Origin: Trichuris trichiura
Lineage: Eukaryota; Nematoda; Enoplea; Trichinellida; Trichuridae
NCBI GenBank assembly: GCA_037903355.1
Contig: JBAJFE010000047.1
Coordinates: 310,001-374,000, forward strand
Length of the DNA: 64,000 nt
Direction: 5' to 3'
The notes under the pieces are model-generated. The model had not been told where the DNA came from. It saw nothing but the letters and a program-made list of their open reading frames with translations, and made no database searches. How positions within the stretch are numbered: the stretch's first letter is position 1; each line of letters opens with the position of its first letter. Positions 1-9,900 of this stretch are shown here, in pieces. The position numbers and the translations under genes are program-made.

Positions 1-3000
1 TTAAATAATATCACAAACCTGAACGAGGACATGCAAACCTGGCACATTCGTATGCGTCAAACCTCCATGGAGTCTGCGGCTCAAGAAAGAATATTTTGTA
101 ACCATGCCGGTACGCCTGCAAAGGCGTTTACTACAGTATGACATAGCGATCATACTTTCTCTTTTCAATTCTTCCTTACAGAGTTGATGATGAGTTAGAT
201 AACAGCAGCGTCTTTGGCAAGCCAACGAAAATAAAAGAAAACCTACCGAAGTGACGTAACGTTTCATCTCCCAACGCTTCGTATTCGTGTTATCAATTAT
301 AACTAAGGGGACTTTGTTTTCCATGGCGGCAACAGCTAAAAGTTGCAAGGACCACAATTACTTTCGTGAAAAGGAAAGGTTACACCTACCCCTTTGCAAA
401 CAAAATCTATGAGCATCCGACAACCGCTCCGGTTCGAACACGTACACTCCGTCGTTGTTCTTGAAGTACTCGTCGGCGCTGCAGATAACAGAATCTTGAT
501 TCATCTGAACCAACTGCCTGAAAGAAATGCTGACGTAAGAACACTTGAATGGACGCTTTCCCAGTTGCGTCCACATCCCCAAAAAGGTTGAATAATAGAA
601 GGCGGCATTTCTGAAAAGCTCAACCAATAGAAGGGCAGCAAGAATGCCGTCTAGCAGAAAAGCGAGTGACACCCATGAGACTGAACTTTTGAATTTAAAT
701 AAAAGTTTAGGTCAATAAAAACTGCTGAAAATATCTTTAATACGGATTCTCTTCCGTTGAGAAGTAAAATAAAAAGATTTTTTCTTCCTTCCGAAGCTTT
801 CGGGTCTGCCGCGACCCGTCTTCAGCGGTCCAATGAAGTTTGTGGTGGTTACTGAGACGACATTTGTCTTCCGTCACTTATCAACGTTTAAAACGAGAGT
901 TTTAAAATTCTTCATCTGTGTCTGTCAGCCGCCAGTAATCTTGTAGAAATTTGTTAATGCATGGGCCGACCTTGTAGTTTCGTTTTCCTTAGCTCGTTAA
1001 CCTTAGCTCTGCACCTCTAAATGAGAGTGAGAGAACTATATTAGAAAAAGGACTAAACTTCGTCCCAACTCCCAAAAAGCCACCCTTTCTCGACATCATT
1101 CTCTCCATTGAGGACAGCCTATCTTCAGTTGACCCAGAGATAGCCACACGGATTAGGAATAGTTTATCTTCAATTATCCTAGGTCACAACTTTAACAACA
1201 CTCCAAACTTAAACCGATACGAGATGAATTGCTTACGTCAACTAAGAAAACAATCCAGCAGAATTATCACAAAAGCAGATAAAGGAAATAGAACAGTTCT
1301 ACTGGACAGAAGCACCTACACTGAAAAGATGACAACTATATTAAACACAGAGAATTACACACCTCTACCCGCCGACCCTACAGAAGCCTCTCGAAAAAAT
1401 CTCCGTTCTCTTCTCGTTACGTTTGCCGCAGAGACCAAAGAATCAGAAATATCCAAATTAGCAACACATCTTAAATTCGCGTCGAATTATAGACCCCCTG
1501 AGCTATACGGGCTTCCCAAAGTACACAAACCGGATGTCCCACTAAGACCAATAGTATCTACAATCAACAGCACTACAAGCAAGCTCAGTCGATACTTAAA
1601 AAAGATCATCAAACCCTTAACCGGCAAAGAACCCTCTTTCGTCAAAAATAGCATGTCTTTCGTCAATGCAATACGAAACCATCACTTGAAACCCGATGAG
1701 ATTCTAGTTAGTTACGATGTAAAAGATTTATTCCCGAGCATTCCAGTGCCAGACACATTGGAGATGTTGTACAGCCTCCTCAATGCAGATACAAGTCTAC
1801 CCAGCAGAACAAAGTTAAATCCCTTTCACATTATCAAGCTGGTTTCTTTTTGCATGCAAGATGGCAATTACTTCACCTTTGACAACAAATACTACAAACA
1901 ATCCAGCGGAGTCCCAATGGGCAGTTCTTTATCCCCAGTCTTAGCAGAAGTTTTTATGGAAAACCTTGAAAGAAGAATTTTCGAAAACGTAGACAGACAA
2001 ATCGCCCCACTCCTCTTCAAAAGATATGTGGACGATATCTTTGTAATTATCAAGGCCGGAAAAGAAGAACAATTTCTACAATTCCTCAACAACATGCGCC
2101 CAAACCAGATAGTCTTCACCATGGAAAAAGAAGAAAACAAAAGTCTTCCCTTTCTAGATGTGCTTATTATTCGCACAAATGAAGGGCTTAAAACCAGAGT
2201 CTATAGGAAACCCACGCAGACTGAACAATATCTCAACTTCTCATCACATCATCCACGATCAGTAATGCGTGGAATCCTCTCCGGAATGGTCGATAGGGCA
2301 GTCAATATATGTGACCCTGAATATCTACAGCCGGAACTTAACTATATTAGAAAAGTCTTCTACAAAAATCATCCTAAATCCTTCATTGACCGAGTATTCA
2401 AATACAGGCTACACAAAGGTAAAGCTCCTGATCCTAATACCTCACTATATCCACGTTTAGTTGTTCCATATGTGGCGGGACTAGGCGAAAAGTTTATTCA
2501 GCTAAGTAAAAGATTGGGTTTCAGAGTCTTTTTCAAAAATTCTCCCAATCTGAGATCAATTCTCCGGACGGACAAAAGGAAAATTCCCATAAACGAAAGA
2601 ACGGGTCTCATCTACGCGATCGAATGATCTTGTTCAGCAGTTTACGTCGGCGAAACAGGGAATACTTTAGAACACCGATTCCAAGAACACATAAGGAAAC
2701 TAAACAGTTACAACAATGCAAAAAGTAGCCTACACAATATGCACTCCCCAATACCTCGCCGCGGAAGACCAATGTTGGATCCAACAAAAACCATGGAAAA
2801 GGCAATTCAAGCTTCCGCGGTGGTAGAACATGCGGTGAATTGCAAACAGCCCCTCCATCCAAGAGCCCTTTGCTATGAAAGTAACCTACACCTAAGAAAA
2901 CTAAAAGAGGCTCTCTATATTAGAAACAACGTGACTTTCAATCGAGACCAAGGGGCAGACATTAGTGATTTATGGACAAATATCATTACACTCCACAATT

Positions 3001-5046
3001 GTTGTTCCCTTAATAGTTGACACACAAGCTAAAATCAATGGGAACTGAAACACTGAAGAAAAATCAAATCACATTTTTGGAACAAAGGGATAAAAATTGA
3101 AAACGAAACTACAAGGTCGGCCCATGCATTAACAAATTTCTACAAGAATACTGGCAGCTGACAGACACAGATGAAGAACTTTAAAACTCTCGTTTTAAAC
3201 GTTGATAAGTGACGGAAGACAAATGTCGTCTCAGTAACCACCACAAACTTCATTGGACCGCTGAAGACGGGTCGCGGCAGACCCGAAAGCTTCGGAAGGA
3301 AGAAAAAAAATCTTTTTATTTTACTTCTCAACGGGAGAGAATCCGTATTAAAGATATTTTCAATATGAAAACACACGCTCCCGTACAAAAGCATAAAAGC
3401 ATCATGTTTTCAATAAAAACTGCTGACATAATTTTGAATAGCTGGCAGTTGGACAGAACTTCTGAAACGCCTGACACATCATAAATACTAATAAGTGAAC
3501 AGCGAATGTTGTTGGAGAGTTCACATCTAGCTTGCGATGGCTGACCCCCAAAAGATGATAATTAGGTAGAAAAGTTGAAGACGGTACGAGTTTTCTGAAA
3601 AACATAGCTCTTAAATTTAGAATTTTTATTTAACAGCACTTGGTCGCGGTATTTTAAAAAATAGCTCAGTTTTTAGAAAGTAAAAAAGACTTCTATCGCT
3701 TCCCGCTAGTAATGCTTTTATGGAAAAGGATTTGATTCGAGTATTGACACAATGTACCCGCGATTAGTTTATGCAAACTTCAACCGCCTAAATGGACTCA
3801 AAGGAATGAAAAATTGCTAACATGTCGCTAACGCAAGTGCGAAATGGATGCTAAGTTTGCATGCTTAAAACTCAAAAGCATTTGCAACCGTAAGGTTGAA
3901 AATCTCTTCCTTGTCTGAAAATGGAACAGGTAAACGACGCGGCTGACCGTTCTTGCAGCTGCAGAAGGAAAAAAGCTAAAGATCAAGGCGTAAATATAAC
4001 CTGAAAATCAAAAACCTAAAGTACAGTACAAAGCTAAAGTCGCTAAGCACTGACAGACCAAAGAATCATTGCTATTGCCAACATTTTTAAGTTCACTAAA
4101 CGACCCGACGAAAAGTCTTATGAAGTAACCGGTTGAAATGCGAACTTTGAATTTCCGACCAACCAATTATGTAGTAAATGAAGAACCGAAGTTCAGCAAA
4201 GATTAATTCTTTAAAACAAGATGGCAGCTAGAGTTACTAGTGGAGTTTCTACCGCTTCACAGTCTGGCTTAAAACAGTGAAACATTCATCTTACTGTATA
4301 ACGGTACACGATTTGCAGGTTGTTAAGCTATCACGCGTTAAATAAGAGAAAAGCGACGCAGTTACCTGCAAATCAGTTTCTGATTAGTTTTCCTATGGCA
4401 TAAGCACAGCTGGTTGAAAGTTAAACAATTATCAAATAAACGAAGGAAGACTTGGCTGAAGCTCTATTCTATTGAATAAGAACATATTAAAAGGGTTTCA
4501 GTGATCTAGCGACAACAAGCCCAAAACAGAAACGGCAAGACACCCGCGAAACTTAAGTGTTGGAAAACGAAAGCTGAAATTATGGAGCTATTTTTTGGAC
4601 AGCCTGCCTCGTTCTACAACAAAATAAAGCGGGACTTCTCTGGCGTATACACACCTGAAATGATGCACATGCCATTCAATGCACGGAATCGATAGTCCGT
4701 GCCGAAAGCGGAAATTTAAATGAGCAATTTACGAAGTTTAAAAGAATAAAATAACTGTAAAATGTTCCTACGCTGCTAAAGTTGATTTGCCGCTTCCCGG
4801 GACACCTCGGAGAATAACCGTAACTTTGCAACCAAAACTTATGGCATTTGAAACCCTTTCGACATCGGACATTGGCTTCTGGCCGTTTGCGCCTCTGCGA
4901 GAACGCTTTCGATTTTCAACAGCTTGCCAGGAAGGGTTGATTGGAATCCGCTGGAACATAGGTGCGCGAACGGCCATCGAACCTGGTCTGAAAGGAGGAA
5001 GAAAAGGCGGAGGCATCCGCGGGTAGCCAAAAGGGTAGGAATTCAT
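1..5046 (-). CDS. NEDD4-binding protein 2-like (N4BP2L) P-loop kinase domain gene, 5' part
   Basis: Four exons join in frame on the minus strand: 5046-4772, 517-390, 335-247 and 115-39; the gene continues beyond base 1. Exon 1 is Pro/Arg-rich and ends in a Walker A motif (RGVPGSGKST). The next exon carries ICSADEYF, as in the family's (S/T)DDYF motif. The third carries VIIDNTNTKRWEMK, the signature of N4BP2/N4BP2L AAA_33-type ATPase/kinase domains. The fourth gives GYKIFFLEPQTPWRFD. Related proteins include polynucleotide-kinase-like domains, but the substrate of this one is unknown. The start at 5046 is chosen because a TTTTAG acceptor lies two bases upstream of the ATG, a 5'UTR or trans-splice site. 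The first intron (4771-518, 4.25 kb) is enlarged by a Penelope-like element inserted in the opposite orientation. The family call is solid; the choice between N4BP2L1/L2-like forms is not resolved. Confidence 0.85.
712..728. repeat. Target-site duplication of PLE1, left copy
   Basis: The sequence tcaataaaaactgctga occurs here and again, identical, at 3410-3426 immediately outside the element. Confidence 0.88.
786..831 (-). ncRNA. Degenerate hammerhead-like ribozyme, PLE1 left arm
   Basis: On the minus strand: CTGAAGA, then a GGGTC/GACCC hairpin, GAAA, then a CTTC/GAAG hairpin. This is the inverted copy of the core at 3256-3300. The expected UH cleavage dinucleotide after the third helix is replaced by purines, so it is probably inactive. 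Confidence 0.55.
1224..3020 (+). pseudogene. PLE1 reverse transcriptase / GIY-YIG endonuclease ORF with one internal stop
   Basis: The frame is open from about 993 (a conserved ILEKGLNFVPTPKKP stretch without a Met precedes 1224) to 2627, then continues in the same frame from 2628 to 3020. Visible RT motifs include YDVKDLFPSIP, SGVPMGSSLSP and the catalytic YVDD. The C-terminal part has the GIY-YIG pattern (LIYAIE, then VYVGETGNTLEHRF) and a His/Cys-containing tail. A TGA at 2625-2627 sits where PLE2 encodes Cys (IE-stop-SCS here, VECSCS in PLE2). One base substitution therefore separates this copy from an open frame across RT and endonuclease. It looks like a recent, probably inactive insertion. 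Confidence 0.85.
3256..3300 (+). ncRNA. Degenerate hammerhead-like ribozyme, PLE1 right arm
   Basis: CTGAAGA at 3261-3267, a GGGTC/GACCC helix II with a GCGGCA loop, GAAA at 3285-3288, then CTTCGGAAG, which can form helix III. The cleavage position reads purines instead of UC. Hammerhead ribozymes are a known property of Penelope-like element terminal repeats; activity of this copy is doubtful. Confidence 0.6.
3410..3426. repeat. Target-site duplication of PLE1, right copy
   Basis: Exact copy of the 17-bp sequence at 712-728, directly after the PLE1 right end. Confidence 0.88.
3427..4771. other. Remainder of N4BP2L intron 1
   Basis: AT-rich intron sequence between PLE1 and the donor at 4771. 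I see no ORF with homology and no RNA gene. Confidence 0.5.
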
Positions 5047-6962
5047 TGCTAAAACAAATAACGTTGAGGTTTGAAATTTAAAACAAAAAACACCGAAAAG
5101 GTCAGCTAAGCTACGGTAGTTAACTTTAGAAAGGTTGCGCGGAAATCTTCAAGCTCGCTCGATAACTTCCTACAAATCATCTGCGAATTTTAAACGCATG
5201 GGAGTGGCCGAAACAAATCCCCCGAAAAAAAATATTTAAAATAAATCAAAACAAACAAATGAAGGCTCCGTCATTGAAAAAAGTGTCAATTTAAACTTGC
5301 GCTTTGGCGTTAAGCGTGCACAAAATTCTATATGCACGGGTAGGGAAAAATAAAAACGTCAAAAAGTGCTAAATAACACTAACCTTTCTCGGAAGCAACA
5401 TCTATTGTAGCAATTCAATATTCTATTAATTCAGGCGATGCGAATGAATAGGCAACGTTGGCAAACAGTGTTAATGATGAGCAGGATCATCGCGAAGGAA
5501 AAGAATACATTTCGTTTTATACACGCCAATACCAACTTTTGCCAATTAACTAAAAAGAAATGTGTTCACAAACATAATTGCACAGCCGATAATTTGCATA
5601 ATTGCAACACGAAGCGCGCCTTCATCCGAAACTTGCTTTACTACAGTAATGGATATAACCTGCTAATCAGTAAAGTGAAGTCGCTGAGTTTTCTTTCCTC
5701 GTTTCCTCTCTGAATTCTCGTTACTCGGTGATGGTTTGTCGTTAAGTATCGTTTTTTGCTGCAGTCAATCTCTCGAGTAATCATTTGCCTTTACGTGCGC
5801 CTTTATTGACCTTTTCTCCAAAATCTTTATGACTCATTCGACGCTCGAGCAATAGGCTCTAAAGATTATTTTAATGGTGATATCTAATATTGAGACATTT
5901 TCTTTCGATTCAGTTAGTTCTTTATTGCGCTTAGCCGCTCTGCGTGTTTAGTATGTCGTTAACTCCGTTGGCTCATGTCCCTACTCAGAGGAACCTGTAA
6001 GAAGTTACTGTCTGCCCAACGGTCATCATAATATAGATTGACCTGTTTTTGTGAAAACGCTTTATTGTTAAGGTACTTATATTTTTTTGTTTCTGTCTTA
6101 AAACAGATTACTTATCAGTTTTATCACCTCGTAAGGGTTTCTTAAGCCTTTATTATTTCAGTAGGCGGTCTTTTTCCTCAGCTGGGTAAAATAAGTGACA
6201 AACGCTTTAGGAAAGAAGCTTGCAGGTTGCATGTCTAAACTGAAGTTCTATGATGGTATGGATACCGTACAGTGCATTCAAGGGGCTTTGATCACCGCAG
6301 CCAAGCTTCGACTGTAACTTTTCGTCAGGATAAAGCTTAAAGTGGGATACCAGTGACCGCCGAGCATACTGTATTCGAAATGGAGATTTGCATAATATGG
6401 TCTAATCTATGTTGCTATTCACTTAATGTGAATATTAGAATTTGAATGAAAATTGCAATAATCACTTGAGGTTCGATGGAAGACTCGCGCAAAATGCAAA
6501 GCGTAAGTTGTTGGAGGAGGATACATTTCCATGTTTGGTAGAATCCTTAATGGAGACTTAATGACGTGTCCCAGAATGGGTGAATGAAATATTTAAGCTC
6601 CCAAGTAAATGTTCTAAACTCTGTGAATGGATAGTAAACTTTTGTAATTCAAATTCCTGGAAAAGCGTTTAACTACGAGCATTGATAAACCTGATTCTTT
6701 GCATAGCGAATGCTGTTTCAGAAAATTTTATGTTGATCGTTGAAGCATAAGTCATCTGCTTTTGTGCTGCCCAATTGGTTTTTTTAAAAAACAAGTTCAC
6801 ACGGTGAAAGTATGTTTTAAACTGGAATGTGTGCGTTGTTTCTATCGAAAAACATTTCGCTCCGTTGATTAGTGCTTATTCACGATTTTAAACCTTTTTA
6901 TGGCCTACTGAACCTACGGAGGAATGAATATTCGTTCATTATTCTATTTCTTCCAGGTGACA
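5047..6962. promoter_or_regulatory. Divergent intergenic region between N4BP2L-like and CLPTM1
   Basis: About 1.9 kb separates two divergently transcribed start codons, so both promoters should lie here. A pyrimidine-rich acceptor (ttcttccag) ends at about 6957, just before the CLPTM1 ATG, and TTTTAG precedes the N4BP2L-like ATG. No individual promoter element is identifiable. The 91-codon frame at 5438-5713 is not recognisable. Confidence 0.35.
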
Positions 6963-9900
6963 ATGGAGCGTGAAGTTGCACCGACCGTATCCCCCGGTGC
7001 AAATGCGGCGCCCGAAAATCCTCGAGACGAATCTTCAAGCGGGTGGCGTTTTATGAAGCAGTTTGCAGTACGTCTGCTCATTGTATACTTTATTTCGTCC
7101 ATGTTTCGCGGCTGGAAGCAGACTTCCAGAGACGACGTTCCAAAAGACCATAAAATGTACGGCAACTTATTCGAACCTGGAATGAAAATGGACATACATA
7201 TGTATTTGTCCGAAAATGAGTATTTTGCCAACTTCGGCGATCAGTATGCGTTCTTTTTGAAACTGGAGAATTTGTCGTACGGTGATTGGAATGCAGGACC
7301 TCATGGAGAAGGTTCCTTGTTTTACAGCAAGGAAATACGGTGTCCGTCGAACGTTCAAAAAAATGGCAGCCTATTTATGCACGTTTTTGTTACCAAAAGC
7401 GGTCTGTCGCCAAATCCACTTAACGAAACGTTTTCTAAGAAATGGACAATACACAAGTGGCATCGGTTGAATAGGTATCGCAAAAGAGTTTATCAAAAAA
7501 CAAAAAATTTATTGACCGGCGACTCGGAAGTCAGCGATCAAGAGCGCCAGTTGGCCGAGTTGAACGAGCAAGTTATTCTCAACTATTGGCATCCGAATAT
7601 AACGGTAAATATGGTTTATGATCAGTCAGTATTCACGCCAGGTAAATTTTTTTCCAAAATATAAACATCGTCTTTGCTTAATGCGTTTGGCGTCCTTAGG
7701 ACAATTGCCGCCACTTTTCAACGATGCTATTCGTTTCCATTCCTCCGGCAAATATTATCCGATAGTCTATTTCAATGACTATTGGAATCTTATGGCCGAC
7801 TACCAACCGATCAATGAAACCGTTGAAACCTTAAAGTTAGCCGTCACTTTCGCCCCACTTTCCTTGTTCAAATGGCAACTGTACGTGTCGCAGACGCAAG
7901 GCAATCGGTGGTTCGACATTTTCGGTACGTATTTTATACGCTAAATGAAACCTAACGGAATGAGCAACCTGCTCACGCGACTTACTAGTCTTTTTTTCAC
8001 GAATTCACCATTCCGATTCACAGCCATTAGCTTCCCTAAAGGCCATTTGTGTTTTTACGACGTTTGCCAGCAACGAACAGCAGTTCAGCGCGTAGGCGAT
8101 TGACTTTTATTGCTAAGAGATCCTGCACATCTTTTACGTAGCTACAGTAATTTAAAAATCCCGAACAGAAATGTTTTTGCAGGGCTGTAACATGAAGCCG
8201 CGTAGCCGCGAGAAAAGTCTATGAATTCATCCGACCTACAGCTTTTAGAATTAGCGGTAAAAGTTTTCATAATGAAGAAATTTATTACGGATATGTCCCG
8301 TTTGTTTTATATCTAAAAAGACTCTGAAAATGAGAAGCATATATTAGAAAAAGGACTTAACTTTGTCCCAACACCAAAACAACCACCATTTCTCGACATC
8401 ATTGCCTCAGTTGAAGACAGCCTATCTTCATCGGACACACAAAAGGCCACACAAATCAAGAGTAATTTCTCTACATTGATACTAGGCCACCACTTCACTG
8501 CCACTTCGAACCTAAGCCGATATGAAATAAACAGCTTATATAAACTTAGAAAGCAACCCAACAGAATTATAACCAAAGCAGATAAAGGGAATAGAATCGT
8601 CTTACTTGGCAGAAGCACCTACATCGAAAAGTTGACAGCTATCTTGAACACCAGCAATTATACGCCCCCCTACCAACCGACCCTACAGAGGTTTCCCGGA
8701 AAAATCTCCGATCTCTTCTCATTACATATGCCACAGAAACCAAAGAACCTGAAATCAACAAAATGACAACATATCTTAAGTTTGCATCGAATTTCAGACC
8801 CCCCGAACTCTATGGTTTCCCAAAAGTACACAAACTTGATATCCCGCTAAGACCGATAGTCTCCACAATTAACAGCATCACCACTGAACTCAGTAGATAC
8901 TTAAGTAAGATCATCAAACCTCTAACAGGCAAGGAACCATCCTTTGTCAAAAACAGCAAAACGCTCGTCAACGAAATAAGAAACTATTGTTTGGAACCCG
9001 ACATTATTTTAGTCATTTACGATGTAAAAGACTTATTTCCCAGCATCCCAATATCAGATACCCTAGAGACCTTACACAATCTCCTCCACACGGACACAAA
9101 TCTACCCAGCAGAACCAAATTAAATCCCTTTCACATTGTCAAGCTGGTCTCGTTTTGCATGCAAGAAGGCAATTACTTCACTTTTGATAACAAGTTCTAT
9201 AAACAATCTAACGGAGTACCTATGGGAAGCCCCCTATCCCCTGTATTAGCGGAAATCTTTATGGAAAACTTTGAAAGACAAATGTTCAGAACTATAGACA
9301 GACACATAGCTCCACGCCTTTTTAAAAGATACGTAGACGACATCCTTGTCATTATAAAAGCTGGAAAAGAAGAACAATTTTTACAATTCCTCAACAACGT
9401 CCGTCCTAACCAAATAGTCTTCACAATGGAAAAAGAAGATAACAAAACCTTACCCTTTCTAGACGCCTTAATTATTCGCTCAAGCGAAGGCCTTAAAACC
9501 AGAGTGTATAGAAAACCCACGCACACAGATCAGTACCTCAATTTTTCATCACATCACCCACGATCAGTAATGCGTGGTATCCTCTCCGGAATGATAGACA
9601 GAGCATTCAATTTATGCAGTCCCGAATATCTCCAACCAGAAATTAACTACATTAGAAAAATCTTCTACAAAAACGGTTATCCTAAATCCTTTATCAACCA
9701 AGTGCTCAACCACAAGCTTCGCACACGTGAGTCTCCAGGGCAAAACACTCCGCACGACACTTGTCTGGTTATTCCTTATGTGGCAGGTCTGGCGAAAAGA
9801 TTGTCCAATTAGGAAAAAGACTAGGCTTCAGACTCTTTTTCAAAAGTTCGCCCAACCTCAGGGCAATCCTTCGCACAGACAAAACTAAAATCCCCGAAAA

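Larger units (their letters stand above)
729..3409 (+). mobile_element. Penelope-like retroelement PLE1, near-intact copy in an N4BP2L intron
   Basis: The element is about 2.68 kb, bounded by a 17-bp direct repeat. It encodes a reverse transcriptase followed by a C-terminal GIY-YIG endonuclease domain, which places it among EN+ Penelope-like elements. The two ends are inverted copies of each other: about 729-985 matches the complement of about 3098-3365, including a hammerhead-like core in each arm. The right end carries about 45 extra bases beyond the inverted match. It lies antisense to the host gene and replaces no coding sequence. The boundaries come from the direct repeat and the limits of the inverted arms. 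Confidence 0.9.
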
